Assembly (NCBI GenBank): GCA_051275005.1
Contig: JBNMOP010000044.1
Location: forward strand, 1-20,960
Reading direction: 5' to 3'
From: Eutrophobius sp051275005
GTDB lineage: Bacteria; Pseudomonadota; Gammaproteobacteria; Eutrophobiales; Eutrophobiaceae
DNA length: 20,960 nt
The position numbers and the translations under genes are program-made. The notes under the pieces were generated by a model, which saw nothing but the letters and a program-made list of their open reading frames with translations, had not been told where the DNA came from and made no database searches. Positions 8,401 through 15,624 of this stretch are shown piece after piece; position 1 is the stretch's first letter; every line of letters starts with the position of its first letter.

Positions 8401-9155
8401 CCTAATGCACAATTCAATCCGATACTAATTGGTTTGGCATGTCTTAGGGAATTCCAAAAAGCCTCGGTGGTTTGGCCAGTCAAGGTCCTGCCCGATGCGT
8501 CGGTTATTGTCCCTGAAATCATAATCGGAAGTATCAGATCATGTGTTTCAAAATATTGATCAATGGCGAACAAAGCAGCCTTCGCATTAAGGGTATCAAA
8601 CACTGTTTCTACAAGTAGTAGATCAACCTTGCCTGCTACCAGTCCATCAATTGCGGTGAGATAAGTATTCACCAGCTCCATGAATGTCGTATTTCGAAAT
8701 CCGGGGTTGTTAACATCGGGTGAGATTGAGGCGGTTCGATTTGTTGGTCCTAGCACGCCAGCTACAAATCGTGGTTTGTCGGGATTTGATTGTGTGTATT
8801 CATCGGCTAATTTACTTGCCAGTTCGGCACCAGTTTTATTTAACTCAAATGCGAGATCTTCCATTTGATAGTCAGCCATTGCTATGGCTGTTGAATTAAA
8901 TGTATTGGTTTCCAGTATATCTGCGCCTGCATCGAGGTAGGCGGAATGAATAGCAGAGACAACATCGGGTCGGGTAATATTGAGCAGATCATTATTGCCC
9001 TGTACATGAACAGGATGATCGATAAAACGTTCCCCTCTATAATCGGCTTCTTCTAGTTTATAGCTCTGGATCATCGTGCCTAATGCACCATCCAGCACAA
9101 GAATACGTTCGCCGAGTAATTGCTCCAATGTTTTTTTAGTGTTTAATTGAGTCAT
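5442..9155 (-). CDS. metH: Cobalamin-dependent methionine synthase
   Basis: A 1237-residue MetH, close to the 1227 of the E. coli enzyme. It transfers the methyl group of 5-methyltetrahydrofolate to homocysteine through methylcobalamin. Domains in order are: the homocysteine-binding barrel (about 1-340) with zinc ligands Cys249 in GLNCALG and Cys312/Cys313 in GGCCGTTP; the pterin-binding barrel (about 355-630, with INIGERTNVAGS); the cap (about 650-745); the B12-binding Rossmann domain with DVHDIGKNIVG, His763 being the lower axial ligand; and the SAM-dependent reactivation domain (about 900-1237) with RPAPGYPACPDH. All key residues are intact. The ATG at 9155 has only a weak upstream AAGG. 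The leader contains an SAH riboswitch, so expression should rise with SAH. A GNAT gene follows after 22 bases. Confidence 0.98.
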   Translation of the reverse strand: MTQLNTKKTLEQLLGERILVLDGALGTMIQSYKLEEADYRGERFIDHPVHVQGNNDLLNITRPDVVSAIHSAYLDAGADILETNTFNSTAIAMADYQMEDLAFELNKTGAELASKLADEYTQSNPDKPRFVAGVLGPTNRTASISPDVNNPGFRNTTFMELVNTYLTAIDGLVAGKVDLLLVETVFDTLNAKAALFAIDQYFETHDLILPIMISGTITDASGRTLTGQTTEAFWNSLRHAKPISIGLNCALGPHELRQYVEELSRISETHVSAHPNAGLPNEFGEYELDADTMAKEIKDWAESGFLNIVGGCCGTTPQHIHSIASSVEGITPRKIPQIDRTLRLSGLEPLTVTPDTNFINIGERTNVAGSPKFLRLIKEGNLEQALDIARQQVENGAQIIDICMDEGMLESEKLMHDFLCLVSAEPDICRIPIMIDSSRWSVIEAGLRCIQGKGIVNSISLKEGEKEFLEHAVLLRRYGAAVVVMGFDEQGQADTTERRFEVAKRSYDLLVDQAGIPPEDIIFDPNILTIATGMSEHNDYAVSFFEATRLIKEHLPYAMVSGGLSNISFSFRGNNPVREAMHSAFLYHGIKAGMDMAIVNAGQLEIYDEISKDLLQRVEDVLLNRRDDSTDRLVDFAESVTQQETKEKVNEHTWRDNTTVQERITHALVKGIDDFIVEDTIEAKELFPASIQVIEGPLMDGMNVVGDLFGSGKMFLPQVVKSARVMKKAVAYLIPFIEAEKQKSGNLSSKGKIIMATVKGDVHDIGKNIVGVVLQCNNFDVVDLGVMVPAAKILQTAKDEKADIIGLSGLITPSLDEMVHVAKEMKRQEFHLPLMIGGATTSRAHTAVKIDPQYNEPVIHVKDASRAVGVAQKLISKDLKPAYVKEISDEYIIVRERHAGRQQKINWLSIEEARSNRHVIDWVNYTPTPPTKPGITVLKDYPLAVLADYIDWTPFFMAWELAGKYPRILKDKVVGDAATKLFSDAKKMLKQIIDEKWFKAHGVIGIFPANSIGHDDINIYIDDKRKGLLSTLHFLRQQTRKPPGQYNYSLSDFIAPEETHVKDYIGAFAVACGFGIEEKIKQFEDDLDDYSAIMVKALADRLAEAFAERIHLRTREEYWGYVTNEKLDSDALISEKYQGIRPAPGYPACPDHTEKGILWEILDVEKNTGITLTDSWAMYPTAAVSGWYFSNPDSRYFGLGKINNDQVHDYAKRKGVEFHQIEKSLSPSLGYDSESPD

Positions 9156-9222
9156 TTATATCTAGCCTTCAACATTTTTTTGCCGAGGGAAAATAGGAGA
9201 ACAAACAAGCGGATTCCAATCA

Positions 9223-9262
9223 GCTCGCTTTCATTCCTAGATCCAGGACATTTCAAGCGAGC
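9223..9262 (-). promoter_or_regulatory. Candidate expression-platform hairpin of the metH leader
   Basis: On the plus strand GCTCGCTT (9223-9230) and AAGCGAGC (9255-9262) are perfectly complementary and form an 8-bp stem in the metH leader RNA. The riboswitch-side arm contains most of the CGCTC that forms the SAH-riboswitch pseudoknot, so the two structures exclude each other. No uridine run follows, so control by Rho or translation is more likely than an intrinsic terminator. This is inferred from base pairing only. Confidence 0.5.
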
Positions 9263-9330
9263 GCGGTTTGACAAATAATCTGTTTCATCTGAGCCTGGTG
9301 GAAAAAATTCCATCGCAACGCTCCTCAGAC
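9257..9330 (-). ncRNA. S-adenosylhomocysteine (SAH) riboswitch, metH leader
   Basis: Read on the minus strand, the leader has the conserved core CTGAGGAGCGTTGC (9328-9315) and CCAGGCTCAG (9298-9289), then AACCGCGCTCGC (9268-9257). P1 pairs TCTGAG (9329-9324) with CTCAGA (9293-9288). P2 pairs 9312-9308 with 9303-9299 (TGGAA/TTCCA). The pseudoknot pairs GAGCG (9323-9319) with CGCTC (9263-9259). These are the elements of the SAH riboswitch class. That class binds SAH in preference to SAM and switches genes of SAH and homocysteine recycling on. It ends about 100 bases before the metH start. Confidence 0.88.
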
Positions 9331-9346
9331 GAACCGTTCGTGCGTG

Positions 9347-9375
9347 ATTATAGTCGTCATAGCTGACGCTGACTA
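9347..9375 (-). promoter_or_regulatory. Candidate metH promoter
   Basis: On the minus strand a perfect TATAAT (9352-9347) lies 17 bases from TAGTCA (9375-9370, 4/6 match to TTGACA). The predicted start near 9340 would place the SAH riboswitch at the 5' end of the transcript, as expected. Confidence 0.55.
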
Positions 9376-9379
9376 GTCC

Positions 9380-9405
9380 AGGTTAAAAATTATTAATATT
9401 AACCT
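9380..9405. promoter_or_regulatory. AT-rich inverted repeat between divergent promoters
   Basis: AGGTTAA (9380-9386) and TTAACCT (9399-9405) form a 7-bp inverted repeat around an A/T core. It lies between the two divergent promoters and touches the -35 of the plus-strand one. It could be a repressor operator, but no specific regulator can be named from the sequence. Confidence 0.35.
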
Positions 9406-9434
9406 TGTAATTTTTGCAAGTTTCATTCTAGAAT
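9405..9434 (+). promoter_or_regulatory. btuB: Candidate btuB promoter
   Basis: TTGTAA (9405-9410) and TAGAAT (9429-9434) are separated by 18 bases, giving 4/6 and 5/6 consensus matches. Transcription would start near 9441, immediately before the cobalamin riboswitch. Confidence 0.5.
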
Positions 9435-9442
9435 CAAGTACA

Positions 9443-9632
9443 GGTTTTGGTTCCCTAATGGCAATCTGCTTGAAGGGTTAATCTGGAAGTCGGTGAAGTT
9501 AATTATTAATCATTCCGACGCTGCCCCCGCAACGGTAGGTGGGTTACGGGTAAATCATATGCCACTGTGTCAGTACATGGGAAGGCGATTTACTCTGGAC
9601 GTAACGCCCACAAGCCCGGAGACAGGCCATAT
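9443..9632 (+). ncRNA. Cobalamin riboswitch, btuB leader
   Basis: The leader carries the conserved B12-aptamer elements in order. These are a GGAAGTCGGTGAA-type segment (9485-9497), the core GCTGCCCCCGCAACGG (9520-9535), ATGCCACTG (9559-9567), GGGAAGGCGAT (9579-9589) and the B12 box AGCCCGGAGACAGGCC (9613-9628). Family members bind adenosyl- or other cobalamins and reduce expression of the gene downstream. The gene after it is a TonB receptor, the commonest target in Proteobacteria. Confidence 0.95.
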
Positions 9633-9644
9633 CTGAAGACCGTA

Positions 9645-9746
9645 TCGCGGAGGGCGATTTGTCGATAAATGAGCTGGTTTTCAATTTATCTCCAATCGAC
9701 TCTTGATACCTATCTTGTTCATAAGTAGTGCGAGGGCACTATAGGA
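9645..9746 (+). promoter_or_regulatory. btuB: Expression platform and ribosome-binding site of btuB
   Basis: Between the B12 box and the ATG the RNA can form GATAAAT/ATTTATC (9664-9670 with 9684-9690) and a small stem AGTGC-GAGG-GCACT (9727-9740). The latter stands directly before the AGGAG ribosome-binding site (9743-9747 region). CGCGGAGGGCG at about 9646-9656 resembles the segment often seen after B12 boxes in Gammaproteobacteria. Control of translation initiation is likely, since no T-run terminator is visible. Confidence 0.45.
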
Positions 9747-9753
9747 GCGTCTC

Positions 9754-11772
9754 ATGGGTAAAAACAATTTTTGTTATCAGTGTATCGCAGGTTTTCTTTC
9801 ATGCTATCTCTTCATTCCACTCAATACAGTTAGTGCACTGGAAACGATTGTTGTCAGTGGCACACGATTTGAAAGTTCAGCCAAGTCGATGCCTGGCAGG
9901 GTAACCGTTATCACTGCAGAGGAAATTGCCTTAAGTGGTGCTGATCATATCGTTGATGTGTTACGTAACACTGGGGGACTCCAGATCTCAGATCTGTTTG
10001 GCGACGGGACTGATGCAAATATAGGGATACGAGGGTTTGCTGCTACATCAGCACAAAACACCTTAATAATGATAGATGGTAGACGGCTAAATAATGTGGA
10101 TAACAGCTTGCCTGATCTAAACACTGTTTCGCTAAAAAATATAAAACAGATTGAAATCATAAAAGGCAGCATGGGAACACTATACGGTGATAAGGCTGTA
10201 GGAGGTGTGATAAATATCATTACCCGTAAACCTGACGGCCCTAAAATGCTGGCTGAGGCACGATATGGTAGTTTTAATCAACGTAATCTATTTGTCGGTC
10301 TTGAAAATATCCATGATTCCGGTTTCAGTTATAGACTGAGTGGCTATCGATTACTAAACGATAACTATCGAAAAAATAATGCATTACGTTTAATAGATCT
10401 TTCATCAAAGGTGAATTATGAATACCGAAGTGGTGAAGTATTTTTTGAGTTCCAGGACTTGTCAGAAAATCTTGAATTGCCAGGGGCATTATTCAGAGAT
10501 TTATTAAATCTTGATCGAAAACAGGCATTGAATCCGAATGATACTATTTTAACGAAAACCGAGGTTGGACGTGTTGGCATTGTACAAAACTTGATGACAG
10601 GTGTTGATTTCATGGCTGAATACACCAACAGGATTAATAAAATTAATGGTAAACTCAGCTCTGCTGGGAACCCACAAGATTTTTTTTCAAAACGTCATCA
10701 TCTGGAGTTTACCCCTAGGGTAAACGTGACTTATCCCTTAACCTCAGGGGTAGCGGTGCTTACACTTGGTGTGGATTGGTTTAAAACTGATTATCTCATA
10801 CAGTCAGATTTTGGCATCACAGATGATACTCAAACTCAATATGGATATTACGCACACCTTTCAATACCCGTTGTGGAAAAATTAACTTTTACTGGCGGGG
10901 CACGACATGGAAAAGTCGAGAATGATATATTGGTAGATACGATTAATTTCGGCAGATCATTGCCCGAAGGTAGCGAGATAGATGATGTGGCGAATGCATG
11001 GGAGTTTGGTTTTTCATATGATCTGAGCTCAATATGGAGGATGTTTGGCAAGCTGGATAAGAATTATCGATTTGTAACCGCTGACGAATATTCTGCAATT
11101 GCGGATAATAACTTTTTTTCTCAATTGTTTAGTTTTGGAACAACGCTACCTTTTCCAATAACACAAACCGGTCTGTCTATGGAAGTGGGGGCCGAATGGC
11201 AAAGGAAAAACAACTTATTCAGTATTCAACTGTTCCAGTTAGATATTGATGACGAAATTGTATTTAACCCGGTATCTTTCTTAAATACTAATCTTGGAGA
11301 TACCAGACGTAAGGGTTTAATTCTAGAAGGTCGATATTCTCTTACTGAAAGACTGAGCGTAACGATGAATTATAGTTATCTTGATGCAAATTATACCAGT
11401 GGTCAGTTCCAGGGAAATAAATTGACATTTTTATCGAAACATTCAGGTGCTGTTAGCGCGAGTTATTTGTTTAATCAATCTTTTAGTACCCATCTTGAGT
11501 TAAATAGCTTAAGTGATAGACAATTTGGTGGAGATTTTTCTGAAAGCTTCAATGGTCTCCCTGGTTACACTGTTTTCAATTGGAACAATACAATAACGGT
11601 TGATGACTTTAACGTATCATTTCGAATAAATAATTTATTAGATACTAAATATAGTGATTCAGGAATTATTGCGTTTGATTTTAGAAAGCCATTTTCTTCG
11701 CCACAGGTAGAAACTTATTACCCATCACCTGGTAGAAATTATATGTTGTCGATACAGTACAATTACCAATAG
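9754..11772 (+). CDS. btuB: TonB-dependent outer-membrane receptor, probable vitamin B12 transporter
   Basis: A 672-residue TonB-dependent receptor. Residues 1-28 form a signal peptide ending VSA, and ETIVVSG (30-36) is the TonB box directly after the cleavage site. The plug domain follows (about 40-160), with GRVTVITAEEI, IGIRGF, MIDGRRLNN and GTLYGDKAVGGVINIITRKP. The remainder is a 22-strand-type barrel. BtuB-like receptors move cobalamin into the periplasm using TonB energy. The substrate is assigned from the cobalamin riboswitch in the leader and from the adenosyltransferase 33 bases downstream. The protein ends YMLSIQYNYQ, with Tyr next to last, rather than a terminal Phe; this is mildly unusual for a barrel assembly signal. 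AGGAG precedes the ATG. Confidence 0.9.
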   Translation: MGKNNFCYQCIAGFLSCYLFIPLNTVSALETIVVSGTRFESSAKSMPGRVTVITAEEIALSGADHIVDVLRNTGGLQISDLFGDGTDANIGIRGFAATSAQNTLIMIDGRRLNNVDNSLPDLNTVSLKNIKQIEIIKGSMGTLYGDKAVGGVINIITRKPDGPKMLAEARYGSFNQRNLFVGLENIHDSGFSYRLSGYRLLNDNYRKNNALRLIDLSSKVNYEYRSGEVFFEFQDLSENLELPGALFRDLLNLDRKQALNPNDTILTKTEVGRVGIVQNLMTGVDFMAEYTNRINKINGKLSSAGNPQDFFSKRHHLEFTPRVNVTYPLTSGVAVLTLGVDWFKTDYLIQSDFGITDDTQTQYGYYAHLSIPVVEKLTFTGGARHGKVENDILVDTINFGRSLPEGSEIDDVANAWEFGFSYDLSSIWRMFGKLDKNYRFVTADEYSAIADNNFFSQLFSFGTTLPFPITQTGLSMEVGAEWQRKNNLFSIQLFQLDIDDEIVFNPVSFLNTNLGDTRRKGLILEGRYSLTERLSVTMNYSYLDANYTSGQFQGNKLTFLSKHSGAVSASYLFNQSFSTHLELNSLSDRQFGGDFSESFNGLPGYTVFNWNNTITVDDFNVSFRINNLLDTKYSDSGIIAFDFRKPFSSPQVETYYPSPGRNYMLSIQYNYQ

Positions 11773-11805
11773 CAAATCTTATTTAACTGTTTATGAGGAA
11801 ATCAC

Positions 11806-12378
11806 ATGGGCAATCGTTTGACACGGATATATACCAGGACAGGGGATCAGGGTTTAACCGGTTTGGGAAACGGAGAACGAGTATCAAAAACTGCACTGCG
11901 AATAGAAGCAATGGGAGACATAGATGAGGTTAATTGCCTGCTTGGAATGCTTTTATTAGAAATCCGAGACGAAGATATTGCTGATGTAATAATCGACATG
12001 CAACATGCCTTATTTGATGCGGGTGGTGAGATATCACTTCCTGGAAATGTCTTTATTACTGATAAATATATTTTAAGAGTAGAGCAAGCTATCGATAATT
12101 TGAACAAGGAACTGGAAAGTTTGAAGGAGTTTATATTGCCTGGAGGCGGTAAAGCATCTTCTATATGTCATTTAGCCCGGTCGGTATGTCGTCGAGCCGA
12201 GCGCCATTTGGTAGGACTTGGCAGAGAGGAAACAGTCAATGACATTACTCTACAATTACTCAATCGTCTTTCTGATCTCTTCTTTGTTGTCGCTCGTACT
12301 TTGGCAAGGCAAGAGGGAATACCGGAAATGATGTGGGACAAACGTCGTTGGGCGGACGAAGGAAGCAACACCTCATAA
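11806..12378 (+). CDS. ATP:cob(I)alamin adenosyltransferase, PduO type
   Basis: A 190-residue PduO-type enzyme that makes adenosylcobalamin from cob(I)alamin and ATP in the cytoplasm. The N-terminal ATP-binding motif is TRIYTRTGDQGLTGLGNGERVSK, followed by MGDIDEVNCLLG. Near the middle is FILPGGGKASSICHLARSVCRRAERHL, the family signature with the arginines that contact ATP. Length is typical for the single-domain form. The gene lies 33 bases after btuB with GAGGAA before its ATG, so both should form one operon under the cobalamin riboswitch. It implies that imported B12 is converted to the coenzyme for some enzyme outside this window, since MetH itself uses methylcobalamin. Confidence 0.95.
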   Translation: MGNRLTRIYTRTGDQGLTGLGNGERVSKTALRIEAMGDIDEVNCLLGMLLLEIRDEDIADVIIDMQHALFDAGGEISLPGNVFITDKYILRVEQAIDNLNKELESLKEFILPGGGKASSICHLARSVCRRAERHLVGLGREETVNDITLQLLNRLSDLFFVVARTLARQEGIPEMMWDKRRWADEGSNTS

Positions 12379-12566
12379 ATAATACTATAAATTAAATTCT
12401 CATAATGTTATTGTAACTGCATGTATTTATTCTATTATATTGCGTAAATACTTGTCATAATTAATTTAAATAATTGTGCGTTAGTTTATTGCGGTTAGTT
12501 AATTTCAGATTTTTATTTATTTGTGTGGAAGTAGCTCACAGTTAAGATGAAAAGGTTGATAAGTAA

Positions 12567-12594
12567 TTAGCAATTATTCTCCAGTTATTGCTAA
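12567..12594. promoter_or_regulatory. 8-bp inverted repeat upstream of korA
   Basis: TTAGCAAT (12567-12574) and ATTGCTAA (12587-12594) are perfect inverted copies separated by 12 bases, about 45 bases before korA. The right arm runs into TAAAAT, a possible -10 hexamer without a convincing -35. It could be an operator. The remainder of 12379-12624 is AT-rich with no gene. Confidence 0.4.
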
Positions 12595-12639
12595 AATGCC
12601 GCGTATTTATTTTTTATCATAAGGATGCAGGATTTAACC

Positions 12640-14553
12640 ATGTCAAATGAGAAAAAGCCGGTTACTGAATCAGCTAATATTAATGTAACAAATGGTGAAG
12701 GATTCGTTGAAGTTGAGAATGTAATTATACGCTTTGCAGGTGACTCAGGTGACGGTATGCAAGTGACCGGTGCCATGTTTAGTGATAATTCAGCAATTGT
12801 TGGACATGATATTAGTACATTACCGGATTTTCCAGCTGAGATACGCGCGCCTGCGGGAACTCTGGCGGGTGTTAGTAGCTTTCAGTTAAACTTTTCTTCT
12901 TATGATATTCATACCCCCGGTGATCATCCTGACGTCCTGGTAGCCTTGAACCCAGCTGCATTAAAGGTGAATCTTAGAGATTTAAAACCAGGTGGGACTA
13001 TTATCCTGAATAAGGACGCGTTCCAGAAAATTGATATGAAAAAGGCAGGGTATATCGAAGACCCGCGTGAAGACGGAACCTTGTCTGGATATCAGGTTTA
13101 CGACTTGCCAATTACCTCAGTTTGTCTGGCTGCTGTAGATAATTCAGGTCTGACTAAACGCCAGGCTGAACTGACGAAGAACATGTTTACCTTGGGTATA
13201 ATATGTTGGTTGTTTGATCGAACATTGGACATGATAGAAAAACGTATCGCTAAGGTCTTCACTGGTAAGAAAGAAGCCTTGGCAGCGCCAAACATACTTG
13301 CTTTAAACGCAGGATATAATTTTGCCGATACGATAGAGGCTTTTACATCTCGTTATACTGTTAGCAAGATTAGTCTGCCCCCAGGTGAGTATCGTCGAAT
13401 TACTGGAAATGAGGCAACTGCTCTGGGATTTCTGACTGCGTCTCAATTAAGCAAACTGCCATTGTTTTATGCTTCTTATCCTATTACACCGGCCAGCGAT
13501 ATATTGCATGAGCTCTCAAAACTAAGACATTTTGGTGTAAAAACCGTACAGGCAGAAGATGAAATCTCTGCCATTGGTATGGCGATTGGCGCTGCTTATG
13601 GTGGTTCATTAGGACTTACCGGGACAAGTGGCCCGGGTGTCGCCTTGAAAGCTGAGGCAATAGGACTGGCTGTGATGGCGGAACTGCCTGTTGTGATTGC
13701 CAATGTTCAACGAGGAGGACCCTCTACAGGTTTACCAACCAAAACTGAACAATCTGATCTATTACAAGTTGTATATGGTCGTAACGGTGAGTGTCCAGTT
13801 ATTGTAGTGGCACCTGCTACGCCAGGTGAATGTTTTGATATGGCAATCGAGGCCTTTAGATTGGCCATTAAATATATGACCCCTGTATTTTTTCTGTCTG
13901 ATGGTTATCTCGCCAATGGTTCAGAACCGTGGCGTATCCCAGACCCAGATAAATTGCCAACTTTTGAGGTGACGTTTCCAACTGGTGAAAATGGATTTAT
14001 TCAGCCATATTCCAGAGACGCGGAAACCCAGGCGCGTCCATGGATTATTCCAGGTAAAGCGGGGCTGGAGCATCAGATTGGCGGTTTGGAGAAAGAAAAT
14101 ATTACTGGCAAGGTAAGTTATGATCAGGAAAATCATGAGCTTATGACCCGTTTACGCGTTGATAAGGTTGCTGGTGCCGTACAGTCCATTCCAGATATGA
14201 GTGTTCATGGTGATGAAAAAGGTGACCTATTGGTATTAGGGTGGGGTGGAACATTGGGGGCCATTCGTCATGCTGTGGATAATGCCCGCAGTAAAGGTTT
14301 TTCGGTTTCCTGTGCTCATCTGAGGTATTTGAATCCCTTTCCTGGAAATGTTGGTGAAGTTTTGAAAAACTTTGAGCAAGTATTAGTGCCGGAATTGAAC
14401 CTTGGGCAATTGCTTATGATGATACGCGCAAAATATCTGGTGGACGCAATCGGGCTGAATAAGGTCCAGGGGCAACCATTCAGAACAAGTGAAATTGAAA
14501 ATAAAATTTATGAAATGCTTGATAAGCCGGTTAGAAAGGTAGTGGGTGCATAA
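12640..14553 (+). CDS. korA: 2-oxoglutarate:ferredoxin oxidoreductase, fused gamma-alpha subunit
   Basis: A large subunit of a two-subunit 2-oxoacid:ferredoxin oxidoreductase. It interconverts 2-oxoglutarate plus CoA with succinyl-CoA plus CO2, using ferredoxin. The N-terminal gamma domain (about residues 15-220) has VIIRFAGDSGDGMQVTG and DFPAEIRAPAGTLAGVSSFQ. The alpha/pyrimidine-binding domain follows (about 240-637) with YPITPASDILHEL, GTSGPGVALKAEA and RGGPSTGLPTKTEQSDL. The gamma-alpha fusion and these motifs are typical of KorA. The frame opens at ATG 12625, but ATG 12640 has AGGA seven bases upstream and gives a conventional MSNEKKP start. korB follows after 31 bases. Other 2-oxoacids cannot be fully excluded. 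Confidence 0.92.
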   Translation: MSNEKKPVTESANINVTNGEGFVEVENVIIRFAGDSGDGMQVTGAMFSDNSAIVGHDISTLPDFPAEIRAPAGTLAGVSSFQLNFSSYDIHTPGDHPDVLVALNPAALKVNLRDLKPGGTIILNKDAFQKIDMKKAGYIEDPREDGTLSGYQVYDLPITSVCLAAVDNSGLTKRQAELTKNMFTLGIICWLFDRTLDMIEKRIAKVFTGKKEALAAPNILALNAGYNFADTIEAFTSRYTVSKISLPPGEYRRITGNEATALGFLTASQLSKLPLFYASYPITPASDILHELSKLRHFGVKTVQAEDEISAIGMAIGAAYGGSLGLTGTSGPGVALKAEAIGLAVMAELPVVIANVQRGGPSTGLPTKTEQSDLLQVVYGRNGECPVIVVAPATPGECFDMAIEAFRLAIKYMTPVFFLSDGYLANGSEPWRIPDPDKLPTFEVTFPTGENGFIQPYSRDAETQARPWIIPGKAGLEHQIGGLEKENITGKVSYDQENHELMTRLRVDKVAGAVQSIPDMSVHGDEKGDLLVLGWGGTLGAIRHAVDNARSKGFSVSCAHLRYLNPFPGNVGEVLKNFEQVLVPELNLGQLLMMIRAKYLVDAIGLNKVQGQPFRTSEIENKIYEMLDKPVRKVVGA

Positions 14554-14584
14554 TCAAACACAAATTCCCCTGGAGTAAATCAAA

Positions 14585-15619
14585 ATGAGTCAAGTTGCAG
14601 AATATACCCGTAAGGATTTCAGTTCAGAACAAGAAGTGAGATGGTGTCCAGGTTGCGGAGATTACTCGGTCCTTGCGCAGGTACAGCGTATCATGCCTGA
14701 AATCTGTACTCAGATGGACCTGAAAAAAGAGAATATAGTCTTTATTTCAGGCATAGGTTGCGCCAGTAGATTTCCTTACTATATGAATAATTTTGGTTTT
14801 CATACTATCCACGGTCGTGCTCCAACCATTGCCTCAGGTTTGACATTATCCAGGCCAGATCTCCAGGTTTGGGTGGTCACAGGTGATGGTGACGGTTTAA
14901 GTATTGGTGGAAATCATTTGATTCATAGTCTGCGACGGAATGTAAATATCAAGATTATGTTATTCAATAATAGAATTTATGGATTGACGAAAGGCCAGTA
15001 TTCCCCAACATCAGAAATAGGTAAAAAAACAAAATCCAGTCCCATGGGCTCATTGGAAAGACCTCTCAATCCGTTATCCCTAGCATTGGCCTCAGAAGCA
15101 ACGTTTATTGCCCGCGCGATCGCCACTGAAGGAACACAAATGCGCGATGTTCTATTACAGGCAGCACAACATAACGGTTCAGCTTTTATCGAAATATTTC
15201 AAAATTGCAACGTATTCAATGATGGGACATTTGATGATTTTGCAGCGAAGAAAAATCAGGCAGAAAACTCAGTATTTTTGAGACATGGAGAACCTGTCAC
15301 GTTTGGAAAAGATAATGAAAAGGCGATATGTGTTCGTGCTAAACATGGGGCAATAGAACCATATGTGGTAAATGTCGCCGATGTTGATAAGTCAGAAATT
15401 CTGGTTCATGACGAACAATCGCCTAATTCCGCCTTGTCCCATTTATTAGCACAGATGGAGACGCCGGAATTTCCAATGCCTTTAGGTGTTTTTCGTTCCA
15501 TCAATCATCCTTCATATAATGAATTACTTGACCAACAAGTAGAACAGGCAAAGAAAAATCAGGGTCTTGGTGATTTGAAAAAGCACTTGAGGACAGGCGA
15601 AACCTGGAGTGTGTCCTGA
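14585..15619 (+). CDS. korB: 2-oxoglutarate:ferredoxin oxidoreductase, beta subunit
   Basis: A 344-residue catalytic beta subunit binding thiamine diphosphate and a [4Fe-4S] cluster. RWCPGCGDY supplies Cys21 and Cys24. GIGCASRFPYY (Cys59) and QNCNVFNDG (Cys208) supply the other likely cluster ligands. GDGDGLSIGGNH (100-111) to FNNRIYGLTKGQYSPTS is the ThDP/Mg motif. TGG AG precedes the ATG, and the gene lies 31 bases after korA, so the pair is one operon. No separate delta (ferredoxin-like) or gamma gene is present, so electrons must pass to a free ferredoxin. It may replace or accompany 2-oxoglutarate dehydrogenase, or serve a reductive TCA cycle; the window does not decide. Confidence 0.94.
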   Translation: MSQVAEYTRKDFSSEQEVRWCPGCGDYSVLAQVQRIMPEICTQMDLKKENIVFISGIGCASRFPYYMNNFGFHTIHGRAPTIASGLTLSRPDLQVWVVTGDGDGLSIGGNHLIHSLRRNVNIKIMLFNNRIYGLTKGQYSPTSEIGKKTKSSPMGSLERPLNPLSLALASEATFIARAIATEGTQMRDVLLQAAQHNGSAFIEIFQNCNVFNDGTFDDFAAKKNQAENSVFLRHGEPVTFGKDNEKAICVRAKHGAIEPYVVNVADVDKSEILVHDEQSPNSALSHLLAQMETPEFPMPLGVFRSINHPSYNELLDQQVEQAKKNQGLGDLKKHLRTGETWSVS

Positions 15620-15624
15620 TTAGG

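Noticed and set aside
5499..8868. Several plus-strand frames of 60-162 codons
   Set aside because: All lie antisense within metH, whose protein is complete and has every catalytic residue.
12847..14136. Minus-strand frames inside korA
   Set aside because: Shadows of korA, with no start signals or recognisable domains.
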